Shown: piece after piece, positions 17,598-27,581 of the stretch
How the letters are laid out: each line of letters opens with the position of its first letter
How positions within the stretch are numbered: position 1 is the stretch's first letter
From: Niallia taxi
GTDB taxonomy: Bacteria > Bacillota > Bacilli > Bacillales > Cytobacillaceae
Assembly (NCBI RefSeq): GCF_032818155.1
Contig: NZ_CP102589.1
Coordinates: 606,001 to 670,000 of the forward strand
Reading direction: 5' to 3'
Length of the DNA: 64,000 bases
The notes under the pieces: model-generated
Databases searched by the model: none
What the model saw: only the letters and a program-made list of their open reading frames with translations
Told to the model about the DNA's origin: nothing
Program-made: the position numbers and the translations under genes

Positions 17598-19322
17598 TAA
17601 TAAAAAATCTGGATGATCCAGTTCATAAAATTGTCTATAACGTTCGTTTCCAAGAAGCTCTTGATGTGTGCCTCTCATTACAATTTTGCCTGCTTCCATA
17701 AATAAGATTTCATCCATCTGCTCCACCCCAACTAAATGGTGAGTAATCCAGATGATTGACTTACCTGCTAGGGAGGCAAAAATGGTCTGAAGCAGTTCCT
17801 TTTCTGTACGAGGGTCCAAGCTTGCATTCGGTTCGTCTAATATGACAACCGGCGTGTCCTTTAAGAGAATTCTAGCTAAAGCGACACGCTGTCTTTCACC
17901 ACCAGAAAAGCGCTGGCCTGTTTCCTGCATAAAGGTATCAAGTCCATCTGGCAGTTTGTTCACTAAGTCTTGCAGCTGTGCTAGTTTAATTGCCGCAGTC
18001 AACTCATTTTCCCCCACGTCATCTGAGCCTAGCAGCAAATTATTTCTTAGTGTTGTATCAAATAGATGGGGACTCTGGTTTAAAACAGAAATAATCGCTG
18101 AAGTATCCTCCTGATGAAGTCCAGCATCCTTCCCGTTATAGGTTACCTTTCCATTCTTTGTGGTGATAACCCCTTGAATAAGCTTTAACAATGTTGATTT
18201 TCCTGCACCGCTCCTGCCAATCAAAGCAATTTTTTTTCCTTGGGGAATATCAATATTTACATTTTTGACAGAGGGGGTATCCCCTTTCTCATAGGTATAA
18301 GAGACATTTTCCAGTTTAATATGGATAGAATTTTCCTTTGGCGCCATTTTGTGCTGGCTAGCTTTATTTTCAGAGCCTTCCAGCCTTTTTAGTCTGTTTA
18401 AGGAATCTTGATATCCTGGGATTCTCTCAAACGCTTCAGAAACAACTAGAAAGGCGTCCAGTATTGGCAGTGCAACTAATACAATGGCAGCAATCATCGC
18501 AACAGGAATATGTCCTTCTGCATATTGTCCAGCAGCCCAAAATAGCAAAGAGGTAATTACTAATGCTGAAACTGCCTGCTGGGCAAAATTACGCCATCTC
18601 GAAAAGCGGGTCAGTTTAAGGTTTACATCTGCTGCTAAGGCTTCATCTCTTTCATAGGAGGATATAAAGCTGTTTGAGCGGCCACTAATAACCCAGTCTG
18701 TTATGCCTAAAATACTGTCAGTCAGCTTTTGATAAAGGCCATTTCTGCGCTGCTTATATTCTGTCTGGCTTTTCTTCATCAGCAGCAGAGAACAAACTGG
18801 AAATACAACAAGTAGCAGCGCTAAATAAAATGCCATAAGCATGGCAAAGGGGATATCGAGAATACCGATAACACAAATTGTCATGATATATAAAACACAT
18901 GCAGCTATTGTCGGAAAAATCGTCCTTAAATAAATATACTGAAGCTGTTCAATATCCTCTGCAAGAATGCCAAGCATATCACCCATTTTGAAGCGGCTCT
19001 TAATGAAAAGTGCCTGTGGCTCTAAAATTCCATATAGCTTTATACGCATTTTCGATAATATTCTTAAAACAGCATCATGGCCCGCGAGCCTTTCTAAATA
19101 GCTGAACACAGCACGGCTGATTCCAAATGCTCTAACTCCTACAATCGGAATATACACCATTAGAATGTTTTCAATCGGCATGGCAGATCTGCTGATTAAA
19201 TAGCCTGAAGTAAAGGTGAGCATTGCTCCTGTGCCCAGTGCTAATATGCTTAATAAGAGAATGATGATAATTCGTCCAGCATTCTCTTTCATAAATGGCA
19301 ATATCCATTTGTCTTCTCTCAT
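17580..19322 (-). CDS. cydC: CydC, ABC exporter subunit for cytochrome bd assembly
   Basis: 580 aa: six membrane spans then one nucleotide-binding domain with Walker A LIGRSGAGKST, signature FSGGERQRVAL and Walker B VVILDEPNASLD. CydDC is a heterodimeric exporter, linked to reductant and haem handling, that is needed for mature cytochrome bd. It is the last gene of a cydABCD operon on the minus strand; ATG 19322 has AAAGGAGC upstream and the gap to cydD is 14 bp. Confidence 0.93.
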   Translation of the reverse strand: MREDKWILPFMKENAGRIIIILLLSILALGTGAMLTFTSGYLISRSAMPIENILMVYIPIVGVRAFGISRAVFSYLERLAGHDAVLRILSKMRIKLYGILEPQALFIKSRFKMGDMLGILAEDIEQLQYIYLRTIFPTIAACVLYIMTICVIGILDIPFAMLMAFYLALLLVVFPVCSLLLMKKSQTEYKQRRNGLYQKLTDSILGITDWVISGRSNSFISSYERDEALAADVNLKLTRFSRWRNFAQQAVSALVITSLLFWAAGQYAEGHIPVAMIAAIVLVALPILDAFLVVSEAFERIPGYQDSLNRLKRLEGSENKASQHKMAPKENSIHIKLENVSYTYEKGDTPSVKNVNIDIPQGKKIALIGRSGAGKSTLLKLIQGVITTKNGKVTYNGKDAGLHQEDTSAIISVLNQSPHLFDTTLRNNLLLGSDDVGENELTAAIKLAQLQDLVNKLPDGLDTFMQETGQRFSGGERQRVALARILLKDTPVVILDEPNASLDPRTEKELLQTIFASLAGKSIIWITHHLVGVEQMDEILFMEAGKIVMRGTHQELLGNERYRQFYELDHPDFLLKKDEA

Positions 19323-19336
19323 GCTTAGCAGCTCCT

Positions 19337-21037
19337 TTATTGAATCAGCAGCCTGTAATAGCAGCCTTTTGCCGCTACAAGCTCTTCGTGTGTGCCAGTT
19401 TCAACTATTTTTCCGTTATCTAGTACAAGGATTTTATCCATATTCTTCATCCAGTGAAGTCGATGTGTTGCAAGGAAAACAAGCCTCTGTTCAAACAATG
19501 GCAGCATTGTCTCCTTTAACTCAAATTCTGTTTCAATATCTAAGTGTGACGTTGGTTCATCCAACAGCATAACTTTTCGGTCTGTCAGAAAGGCCCTTGC
19601 TAAGGCAATGCGCTGTTCTTGTCCGCCACTAAGTGTTCTGCCGCCATCACCAAGCATCTCGTCAAGGCCATGCGGAAGGGATTGATATAATGTCTCCAAT
19701 CCTGTTGCTCTTAATGCAGCTTTAATTTCATCATCCTCTGCTCCAGGTTGATAAAAGGCAATATTCTCTCTGAGTGTCATGCTGAATATATAGGGAGATT
19801 GTGGTATATAGACTGTTTTCTGCCGCCACTCCTCAGTCATAAGACTTGGTATCTCCTTGTTATTTAACAGAATTTCACCTTCTGTATTACTCGTAAAGCC
19901 GCTGAGTAAATCAATTAGTGTTGATTTCCCTGCACCGCTTTCTCCGACAATACCGACCTTTTTGCAGCCAGCAATTTGGAAGGATAGACTCTCAAGTGTA
20001 AGATTCTCCGCACTGCTGTGACGATATCCTACTTGATTAAATGCAATATTCGAAATATCCTGCATAGCTGATACAGTTGTTTTTGACATGCTATTGCTTT
20101 CCTCGTGAAGTATTGCCAATATGGCTTCGCCTGCTTCTTTTCCATTTAAAGTGGCATGATAGTCTGCTCCAACCATCCTTACTGGAAGAAAATATTCAGG
20201 TGCCATAATTAAAATCATTAATGCCGGCAACAGCAGCAAGTCACCGCCAATAAGGCGTACACCTAAATTAACTGCTACAGAAGCAACAGATAATGATGTA
20301 AAAAAGTCCAGTGAAAAGGAGGATAAAAAGGCGACACGAAGTGTTTTCATCGTGGCAGTCCGATATTGCTCACTCACTTTTTCAATATTGTCACTGTGTT
20401 TTTTGCTTTTTCCTAAAAATTTAAGTGTTTCCAATCCTCTTAATGAATCAAGGAAGTGATTGGAAAGAATCCGGTAAGTAGCAAGCTGCTTATTCATTTG
20501 TCCCTTTGCTGCCAGTCCAACGAGAATGAGGAAACCAATTAGAATCGGCATTGTGATTGTCAGAATGATGCCTGCAATCCAATCCAACCAATATACATAC
20601 AGCAATATCATTGGAGGAATGACGGAGGTTCCCACCATCCTCGGAAGGATAAGTTCAACATACCCTTTATATTGAGAAATTCCTTCCAACACAAGTGTCG
20701 ATATGTTTCCACTGCCTTGTTTCTTTGTATATTTCGGTCCAAGCTCAAACAGTTTTTTTATTAGGCGTGATCTAAGTTCTCTACTTGTTTTTTCGGCAAA
20801 ACGGGCAGAGATGCTTTGCTGGAATAATTGAAGGAGGTGGCGTGCCAGAAATGCCAACAAGAACAATATGATTGTTTCATATTGTTCTTGAATTCCTTCT
20901 CCATTAAATAAAGAGGTGATGGCCTCTGCAAGCCATTTGGCTTGCAGAATGATTGCAGCACCTTGAAAGATTGTTGCGAAAGTTAGCAATGTAAGAATCG
21001 GCTTGATTCCTTTTGACTTCATTAAGTTTTTGTCCAT
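19337..21037 (-). CDS. cydD: CydD, ABC exporter subunit for cytochrome bd assembly
   Basis: 566 aa, six membrane spans and one ATPase domain with Walker A IVGESGAGKST, signature LSGGQEQRIAL and Walker B VMLLDEPTSHLD. Partner of CydC. The start codon is formed by TGATG with the cydB stop (1-nt overlap), with GGAG six bases upstream, so translation is probably coupled. Confidence 0.93.
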   Translation of the reverse strand: MDKNLMKSKGIKPILTLLTFATIFQGAAIILQAKWLAEAITSLFNGEGIQEQYETIILFLLAFLARHLLQLFQQSISARFAEKTSRELRSRLIKKLFELGPKYTKKQGSGNISTLVLEGISQYKGYVELILPRMVGTSVIPPMILLYVYWLDWIAGIILTITMPILIGFLILVGLAAKGQMNKQLATYRILSNHFLDSLRGLETLKFLGKSKKHSDNIEKVSEQYRTATMKTLRVAFLSSFSLDFFTSLSVASVAVNLGVRLIGGDLLLLPALMILIMAPEYFLPVRMVGADYHATLNGKEAGEAILAILHEESNSMSKTTVSAMQDISNIAFNQVGYRHSSAENLTLESLSFQIAGCKKVGIVGESGAGKSTLIDLLSGFTSNTEGEILLNNKEIPSLMTEEWRQKTVYIPQSPYIFSMTLRENIAFYQPGAEDDEIKAALRATGLETLYQSLPHGLDEMLGDGGRTLSGGQEQRIALARAFLTDRKVMLLDEPTSHLDIETEFELKETMLPLFEQRLVFLATHRLHWMKNMDKILVLDNGKIVETGTHEELVAAKGCYYRLLIQ

Positions 21038-22053
21038 CAGTACTCCAGATGAGACTTTTCTGTTACACGTTTACGGAATACAATATAGCTCCAAATTTGA
21101 TACCCTAGCACAAAAGGCAGCAGGGTAAGTGCGACAATTGTCATCACCGTTAAGGAGTAATGCCCGGAGGCTGCATTGGAGACCGTTAAGCTGAATGAGC
21201 TGTTGATTGAGCTGATCATCAGTCTTGGGAATAAGCCGATAAAAATAGATATAAAGGAGAGGGCAATGACAGCACCTGTCATTCCAAATGCCCAGCCATC
21301 CTTTTTCCTAGATATGAAATATCCACTAAGAACAAAGGCAATTACACCGATTCCGAACAAGAAGGAAAGGATGGTGCCTTGTCTTTCAAAGATATCTGTT
21401 TTGATATATGTCATTACAGTAAATGCTGTTAATAAAATGCCTAATGGCGGCAGCAGCTTTTGACCAAGATTACGGGCGCGGTCTTGCAAATCACCGACAG
21501 TCCGAATTGTTGTAAACATAAGCCCGTGAACAAGACAAAGCATAAGTACAGTAATGCCGCCTGTTAATGTGTAGACATTAACGATATCGAAAAAGCCGGC
21601 ATTAAGCTCCATGTTTTTATCAATCGGCAGTCCTTGTATGAAGCAAGCAAACACAACCCCAAACAAAAGGGGAGGAAGGAGACTGCCTAAAAATATACAG
21701 ATGTCCCAACTCTTTTTCCAGATAGGGTGATTGCCCTTTGCTCGGAACTCAAAACCTGTTGCACGAATAATTAAAGCAAGCAGCACGACGACAAGCGGAG
21801 TATAAAATCCGCTGAACAGTGTTGCATACCAATGAGGAAAGGCAGCGAATAGCGCTCCTCCTGCTGTTATCAGCCAAACCTCGTTTGCGTCCCAGAATGG
21901 ACCGATTGTATTAATAAGAATTCGTCTTTCCATATCATTTCTAGCAATTAACTGTGTGGACATGCCAACACCGAAATCAAAGCCTTCCAGAAAGAAGAAT
22001 CCAATGAATAAGACAGCAACTAATATAAACCAAAGTACACCTAGATCAAACAT
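21037..22053 (-). CDS. cydB: Cytochrome d ubiquinol/menaquinol oxidase subunit II
   Basis: 338 aa from ATG 22053, behind AAAGGAGGG; six further codons upstream are not supported. Eight to nine membrane spans, with the conserved N-terminal FFFLEGFDFGVGM. CydB forms the membrane oxidase with CydA and reduces O2 to water using quinol. It overlaps the cydA end by 8 bp. Confidence 0.95.
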   Translation of the reverse strand: MFDLGVLWFILVAVLFIGFFFLEGFDFGVGMSTQLIARNDMERRILINTIGPFWDANEVWLITAGGALFAAFPHWYATLFSGFYTPLVVVLLALIIRATGFEFRAKGNHPIWKKSWDICIFLGSLLPPLLFGVVFACFIQGLPIDKNMELNAGFFDIVNVYTLTGGITVLMLCLVHGLMFTTIRTVGDLQDRARNLGQKLLPPLGILLTAFTVMTYIKTDIFERQGTILSFLFGIGVIAFVLSGYFISRKKDGWAFGMTGAVIALSFISIFIGLFPRLMISSINSSFSLTVSNAASGHYSLTVMTIVALTLLPFVLGYQIWSYIVFRKRVTEKSHLEY

Positions 22054-23449
22054 GGAAACCCTCCTTTGCAAATGGGTCGTTGTTGATTTTTTGTTCTTCA
22101 GCGTCCATTTTGTACGGACCCTTTTTGATTACCTTCACATAAAGGAAAATCATGATTACAGCCAGAATCGCATAGACGGTGCAGAACGTTATGATGGAAA
22201 ATAAGACTTGACCGGCACTGACGCTTGGGCTAATACTGTCTGCTGTTTGCATAAGACCAAACACTGTCCAAGGCTGCCTGCCGATTTCTGTCATAATCCA
22301 TCCTGAAGTATTGGCTATAAATGGCAAGGATATACCTGCCACCATAAAACGGTAGAACCACTTATTTGGTTTAGTAACGAGTTTCTTTTTCCAAGCTAAG
22401 AAAACACCGTAAATGCCAAGCACAAACATGGCAACACCAGCAACAACCATGATGCGGAAGCTCCAAAACGTTGTTTTAACAGGAGGAATATAGTTTCCTT
22501 CGCCGTATTTTTGCTCATATTCTGCTTGAAGCTCATTCATACCTTTTACACTGCCATCCAACGTATTATAGGAAAGAATGCTGAGCAGATAAGGTATTTT
22601 AATTTCACCAGTATTTTCTTTTTTATCGACATTAATAAACGCGGAAACAGTCCAAGATGCTGGATCATCGCTATGCTCCCAAAGCCCTTCACTTGCTGCC
22701 ATTTTCATCGGCTGTGTTTCTACAAGATATTGAGCTTGTGCATGACCTGCCACCATTGTTAAAAATGTTGAAATTAATGCAACTGTAATACCAATTTGGA
22801 ATGACTTTTTAAAGAAAGAAACATCTTGTTTTTTCAATAGTTTAATTGCACTTATCCCTGTAACAAGGAAAGCTCCTGTTGCCAAAGCTCCGAGAACTGT
22901 ATGGGGGATTTCAACAAGTGCCTGCCCATTTGTCAGCAGCGCCAAAAAGTCATTCATTTCCGCTCTGCCGTTGTTGATTTCATAACCGACAGGATGCTGC
23001 ATAAAGCTGTTTGCAACAAGAATAAAGAAGGCAGACATGATTGTACCGAAAGATGTCAGCCAAATACAGGCAAGGTGCACCTTTTTTGATAACCGATCCC
23101 AGCCGAAAATCCAAAGTCCAATAAAGGTGGATTCCAGAAAGAAGGCAAGCAATGCTTCAATCGCAAGAGGAGCACCGAAAACATCTCCTACAAAACGAGA
23201 GTAGTTTGACCAATTCATGCCAAACTGGAATTCCTGAAGGATTCCTGTAACGATTCCGATGACAAAGTTAATAAGAAATAATTTCCCCCAAAATTTTGCC
23301 ATTCTTTTATATTCTTCATTACCGCTTCTAACGTACATTGTTTCCATAATAGCAATCATGAAAACTAAGCCGATAGAAATTGGCACGAAGAAGAAATGAA
23401 AGATGGTGGTGGAAGCGAATTGTAAACGTGATAAAAACACCATATCCAT
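22046..23449 (-). CDS. cydA: Cytochrome d ubiquinol/menaquinol oxidase subunit I
   Basis: 467 aa from ATG 23449 preceded by AAGGAGGAAAA; the 52-codon upstream extension has no start support and low-quality sequence. About nine membrane spans; N-terminal LQFASTTIFHFFFVPISIG carries a haem-ligand His, and TEIGRQPW belongs to the quinol-binding loop. The short Q-loop form is usual in Firmicutes. It gives high-affinity respiration when oxygen is low and heads the cydABCD operon. Confidence 0.95.
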   Translation of the reverse strand: MDMVFLSRLQFASTTIFHFFFVPISIGLVFMIAIMETMYVRSGNEEYKRMAKFWGKLFLINFVIGIVTGILQEFQFGMNWSNYSRFVGDVFGAPLAIEALLAFFLESTFIGLWIFGWDRLSKKVHLACIWLTSFGTIMSAFFILVANSFMQHPVGYEINNGRAEMNDFLALLTNGQALVEIPHTVLGALATGAFLVTGISAIKLLKKQDVSFFKKSFQIGITVALISTFLTMVAGHAQAQYLVETQPMKMAASEGLWEHSDDPASWTVSAFINVDKKENTGEIKIPYLLSILSYNTLDGSVKGMNELQAEYEQKYGEGNYIPPVKTTFWSFRIMVVAGVAMFVLGIYGVFLAWKKKLVTKPNKWFYRFMVAGISLPFIANTSGWIMTEIGRQPWTVFGLMQTADSISPSVSAGQVLFSIITFCTVYAILAVIMIFLYVKVIKKGPYKMDAEEQKINNDPFAKEGFHV

Positions 23450-23938
23450 GTGTTTTCCTCCTTGTTCTAAAATATTTTTGTGAAGATGTGAACATGATAA
23501 GTAAAATTGCGACAAATATCGTTGACTAAGCACATAAAAAATAAATAAACGTGTTGGATTAGAATACAAATTGATGTGGCCATCTGTTGAAGCTAGTCTT
23601 CTCACCTAGGAAGAAAAGCTGGTATAAAGATGTTTGTGCCGTTATCGTCTCCCTTTTCGAAATGATAGCTATATCATAATGAAAAAGGATTATTTTGCGT
23701 TATAAATCATAAAGTGTTTGAAAAGTGTTCACATTTTTAGTTCACAATTATGACAAATATAACCTTCTTTGTTGGAGCATTATGGGACAAAGCGGGGAGT
23801 TATTAAAATAGGTGAATCCATGTTATCATAGAGGTATTGGCTGAAAATGCTGTTAAAGGCTTTTTTTTAGGACAGGTTGGAAGCGCTATATATGAATAGC
23901 CTTTCCTGCCACAAATAAATAAAAAGGGTGTTTTTTAA
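23450..23938. promoter_or_regulatory. cydA control region with Rex-like half-sites (489-bp gap)
   Basis: Long non-coding spacer between divergent cydA and the HAD gene. It holds several TTGTGAA/TTCACAA-type half-sites: TTGTGAA 23478-23484, TGTGAACA 23487-23494, GTGTTCACA 23725-23733 and TTCACAA 23741-23747. In B. subtilis the redox repressor Rex binds TTGTGAA-N4-TTCACAA repeats ahead of cydA. None here is a perfect full palindrome, so the assignment is tentative. Confidence 0.4.
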
Positions 23939-24799
23939 ATGGTAAAATGTATTGCTATTGATATGGATGGTACGCTGCTGACTTCTGCTCAGGAAATTAC
24001 AGCAGAAAACCGTGAGGCGATAAAACTTGCTCAAGAGAGCGGGGTTGAAGTAGTGATTGCAACAGGCCGTGCTTATGAAGAGGCAGGGGACTTGTTGAAG
24101 GATGCTGGCATCATTACACCGATGATTTGTGCAAATGGGGCAGAAATCCGCACTAGCGCTCATGAAGTAATCCAAACAAATCCATTAAGCAAGGACCTTG
24201 CAAAGGAAGTTGCTGAAATTTTGCATAGTCATCAAGTTTATTATGAAGTGTATACGAATAAAGGAACATATACATTAGATAAGACAATGGCCAGATCATT
24301 GATTATGGATATTTTTACTGTGAATGGTCATGTAAAGGATATGGATATGGATGAAATTAAGAAGGCTGCTGAGGAGCGTCTGCAGGAGGTTAATCAGCTT
24401 GACAGCTATGCTGTTTTGTTTGAGGATGAGTCCCAAGTTATTTATAAGCTGCTGGCATTCCACTTCGAACCAGTCACATTAAATGAGGTAAGAGAGAAGC
24501 TGAAGGGAAATTCGAAGCTTGCAGTCAGTGCATCAGGCAAGGAAAATATTGAAATAACAGCTGTTGAAGCCCAAAAGGGTATCGCGTTAGAGGAATTTGT
24601 TGACGCAAGAGGCATCTCCTTACAAGACACGATGGCAATTGGCGACAATTATAATGACCTTTCTATGATGCTAAAGGTTGGAAGAGCAGTCGCAATGGGA
24701 AATGCCGATGAAGAAATCCAAAGACAGTGTCACTTTGTCACAGCAACGAATGAGGAAAGTGGCGTTGGTAAGGCAATTAAGCTTGCACTTGAGGTTTAA
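23939..24799 (+). CDS. Cof-type HAD-superfamily (IIB) phosphatase
   Basis: 286 aa. HAD motif I IDMDGTLLTS (nucleophile Asp), motif II ATGRA, and motif IV AIGDNYNDLSMM are all present, with the C2b cap between. These cytoplasmic enzymes dephosphorylate sugar phosphates, FMN, PLP and related small molecules; the exact substrate cannot be told. Monocistronic. Confidence 0.9.
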   Translation: MVKCIAIDMDGTLLTSAQEITAENREAIKLAQESGVEVVIATGRAYEEAGDLLKDAGIITPMICANGAEIRTSAHEVIQTNPLSKDLAKEVAEILHSHQVYYEVYTNKGTYTLDKTMARSLIMDIFTVNGHVKDMDMDEIKKAAEERLQEVNQLDSYAVLFEDESQVIYKLLAFHFEPVTLNEVREKLKGNSKLAVSASGKENIEITAVEAQKGIALEEFVDARGISLQDTMAIGDNYNDLSMMLKVGRAVAMGNADEEIQRQCHFVTATNEESGVGKAIKLALEV

Positions 24800-24817
24800 G
24801 CTCACAAATACATATAA

Positions 24818-24858
24818 AGAAAAACCCTTTTTAGCCTGCAGGCAAAAAGGGTTTTTCT
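24818..24858. terminator. Bidirectional terminator, HAD gene / tetR-type gene
   Basis: Perfect 15-bp stem (24818-24832 with 24844-24858, arm AGAAAAACCCTTTTT), with GCCTGCAGGC, itself a palindrome, at the top. Confidence 0.85.
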
Positions 24859-24865
24859 ATTGTTT

Positions 24866-25516
24866 CTAGCTTTTAGGCGCAAGACCAGCCAAGATGAACT
24901 GAATCGTTCGTTCAATTTCTGCCTCATCATCCCAGTGAATGTCAGGAAGAATGAGGTGCCTGGCAATAAAGTATCCAAAGATAGAGGTAATTGCTAAACG
25001 TACTGCCGACATGCTGGGAATGTCTAGTACATCTCCTTTTTCCTTATAAAAATCCATTATTTCATTTAAGCGCTTGAACACCTTTGAGGCTATTTGATCA
25101 ATGAATATCTCCCTCAAATCTTGATGGAAAGGGATTTCTTGTATAAGAATCTTAAATAGAGCATCGTTTTTCTGAAGAAATTCCATGCGGTTTTTAACGA
25201 CCGCTCGAAGAAATTCCTCAAAGCTGTGATGCTCGGCATCGAGTACCTTGTTAAAATCCTTGAGAACAATTGGGGCAATCAGCTTTGACACCATTGGAGA
25301 AAGAAGCTTTAGCAGCAAGTCTTTTTTCGTCTTGTAATGGCGGAAAATGGTTCCTTCGGCAACACCAGCCTTCTTGGCAATTTCACTCGTGGAGGTCGCT
25401 GCAAACCCCTTCTCGGAAAATGCTTCAATGGCAGCGGCAATTATCTTTTTCTGTTTTTCAGTCACATTATCTTCATCCTTTAAGATGAAATCTAATATGT
25501 TTTCTTGGTCACTCAT
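24866..25516 (-). CDS. TetR/AcrR-family transcriptional regulator
   Basis: 216 aa from ATG 25516, six bases after AAAGGAG. N-terminal TetR helix-turn-helix (AAIEAFSEKGFAATSTSEIA, then KKAGVAEGTIFRHYKTKKDL), about residues 18-65, and a C-terminal all-helical ligand domain. It lies 87 bp downstream of, and on the same strand as, the ABC exporter pair, so it is probably cotranscribed and represses its own operon through the two palindromes at 27361-27433. Confidence 0.88.
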   Translation of the reverse strand: MSDQENILDFILKDEDNVTEKQKKIIAAAIEAFSEKGFAATSTSEIAKKAGVAEGTIFRHYKTKKDLLLKLLSPMVSKLIAPIVLKDFNKVLDAEHHSFEEFLRAVVKNRMEFLQKNDALFKILIQEIPFHQDLREIFIDQIASKVFKRLNEIMDFYKEKGDVLDIPSMSAVRLAITSIFGYFIARHLILPDIHWDDEAEIERTIQFILAGLAPKS

Positions 25517-25603
25517 GAGACGCTCCTTTAACTTCAGGATCTTTCCTCTATTGTACAACGAAGTATAGAGAAAACCTATCCGGAAATCCCAACACCCAAT
25601 TTG

Positions 25604-26617
25604 TTATATTTTGCGATACCTCTTTAATGCTGCTATATTAATAACAATAAACAGCAGGGAAAAACAAAGCAGTATAATGAGTGGTTCTGCGATACTTCCT
25701 AGTCCTTTTCCTCTAATCATAACGTCCTTCAGTGCATCACCAGCGTAGTACAATGGAGTGATATTAGAAATCCAGCTGATGTAGCGCGATATCGTTTCTA
25801 ATGGAAATAGTCCAGAAAAGAACACCTGTGGTACGACAATAATCGGAATAAACTGGATCATCTGCAGTTCATTTTTAGCGAATGTAGATAACAGAATACC
25901 AAGTGTCAATGCTGTTAAAGACAGAATTAACGTTGTCAAAAGCACTAAGAGGATGGATCCTTCATTCATCATCCCAAGTATATAAACTGCATAGAAAACA
26001 ATGATGGCAGACTGAATCATTGTAAATAACCCAAACCCTATTACATAGGACAGAACAAACTCCCATCTCCTGACAGGACTAGACAGAAGCCTTTCCAATG
26101 TACCAGATGTTCTTTCTCTTAAAAAGGAGACCCCTGCAACAAGGAACACAAAGAAAAAAGCAAAAAAACCAAGAAGGATAGGGCCGAAGGAGTCGAATTG
26201 ACTCATGTCTGTTTCCCCATATAAGGCATTTACCTTAATATCTGGACTAGCTGCACCTGTTGATGGAAAGGCTGTTCGAATCTTTTCTACTACCGATTTG
26301 CTAATGCTTGGATCGCTGCCTTCCACCATGATGTGTATCGTACTACCGACTTGTAGATAACCGTCAATTTTACCTGCGGCTAAGTCTTTTTGTGCTGCTG
26401 CTTCTGTTTTATATTTGCTTGTTGCATTATCAGGAAGTGCTTCCTCTAGCTTGCTTGGGGCATTAATAAGACCTATTTCAGGTTCGTAGCTGTCACTGTT
26501 AAAAACGAGATGAACCATTGTCAAAATAAAGATTGGTGCAAGAATCATCATTGCGACGGTTCGTTTATCACGGTAAAACTGCTGTAAAATCCGTATAACT
26601 AACGCTCTAATTCTCAT
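25604..26617 (-). CDS. ABC-2 type exporter permease
   Basis: 337 aa from ATG 26617 behind GGAGGGG. One N-terminal span (VAMMILAPIFILTMVHLVF), an extracytoplasmic domain of about 130 residues, then five C-terminal spans, as in YhgE/DrrB-type permeases. With the ATPase just upstream it forms an exporter, probably for a drug or lipid-like compound. It overlaps the ATPase gene by 11 bp. Confidence 0.88.
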   Translation of the reverse strand: MRIRALVIRILQQFYRDKRTVAMMILAPIFILTMVHLVFNSDSYEPEIGLINAPSKLEEALPDNATSKYKTEAAAQKDLAAGKIDGYLQVGSTIHIMVEGSDPSISKSVVEKIRTAFPSTGAASPDIKVNALYGETDMSQFDSFGPILLGFFAFFFVFLVAGVSFLRERTSGTLERLLSSPVRRWEFVLSYVIGFGLFTMIQSAIIVFYAVYILGMMNEGSILLVLLTTLILSLTALTLGILLSTFAKNELQMIQFIPIIVVPQVFFSGLFPLETISRYISWISNITPLYYAGDALKDVMIRGKGLGSIAEPLIILLCFSLLFIVINIAALKRYRKI

Positions 26618-27341
26618 CCTCGACCCCTCCATAAAATAAGAATGCTTCCTCCATTGTTTGCGTATTACTGCGCCTTATCAATTGCTTTGGGGAATCTATT
26701 GCAATGATTTTGCCATTGCGAATCATTGCAAGCCTGTCGCATTTTTCCGCTTCATCCATAACATGTGTTGTGACGATAATGGAGGTTCCTGACTCTTTAA
26801 GCTGACGGAATGTTTCCCAAATACTTTTGCGAAGAACAGGGTCAATACCGACAGTAGGTTCATCTAAAATAAGCAGCTTAGGTTTATTTAAAAGGGCAAT
26901 ACAAATAGATAATCTTCTTTTCATGCCACCTGAATATTGTGCTACTGGTTTATGAAGCTGGTCAGAAAGATTTACAAGCTGTGCGGTCTCTTCAAACCTA
27001 TCCTTTTGTTGCAACTTGCTTAGACCATACAAACGGGCAAAAAACTGGAGGTTTTCTAATGCGGTTAAATCATGATAAAGGGCATCAGCTTGAGCCATAT
27101 AGCCAATTTGCTCGATGATTTCTAAATTAGGCATTGTTGTTCCAAGTACAGATACATTGCCACTATCAGGAGATTCGAGCCCAATGATTGCTTTTACAAG
27201 TGTTGTTTTACCAGCTCCAGATGGACCAAGCAATCCTAATATTTCGCCTTGCTGGACCTCCATATCAATATTTTCTAATACAGGACGTTTGCCAAAGGCC
27301 TTGGAGAGATGATTTACAAATAAAACCGGATTAACATCCAT
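26607..27341 (-). CDS. ABC exporter ATP-binding protein
   Basis: 244 aa from ATG 27341 with AGGAGG upstream. Walker A GPSGAGKTT, signature YSGGMKRRLS, Walker B LLILDEPTVGIDP and the switch His of VTTHVMDEA are all intact. First gene of the ATPase-permease-TetR operon. Confidence 0.92.
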   Translation of the reverse strand: MDVNPVLFVNHLSKAFGKRPVLENIDMEVQQGEILGLLGPSGAGKTTLVKAIIGLESPDSGNVSVLGTTMPNLEIIEQIGYMAQADALYHDLTALENLQFFARLYGLSKLQQKDRFEETAQLVNLSDQLHKPVAQYSGGMKRRLSICIALLNKPKLLILDEPTVGIDPVLRKSIWETFRQLKESGTSIIVTTHVMDEAEKCDRLAMIRNGKIIAIDSPKQLIRRSNTQTMEEAFLFYGGVEDEN

Positions 27342-27360
27342 ATTAACTCCTCCTGTTAAT

Positions 27361-27433
27361 AAAAGTGAGTAATTACTCACTTTTATCATAAAGTTAATCC
27401 CTTTGATTGTAAAGTGAGTAATCACTCATTTTT
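27361..27433. promoter_or_regulatory. Tandem TetR-type operators
   Basis: A perfect 24-bp palindrome at 27361-27384 (half AAAAGTGAGTAA) and a near copy at 27410-27433 (AAAGTGAGTAATCACTCA core), centres 49 bp apart. They cover the promoter region of the ABC operon, immediately upstream of the ATPase gene. TetR-family proteins bind sites of this form. Confidence 0.75.
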
Positions 27434-27581
27434 TAAAAAGTTAAAATAGGCTTAATCCAACCTTTTCTTTTTTAAAAATATGCATGATAAGAAAATAGAG
27501 TCTTTTATAAAAATCGGTTATACTTATAAAAAGCATTTAAGAAGAGATTAATAGATAGAAAATATATTAGAGGTGGAAAAA

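Noticed and set aside
23450..23605. 52-codon extension of cydA
   Set aside because: CydA normally begins at the MDMVFLSRLQFA position, which has AAGGAGG upstream.
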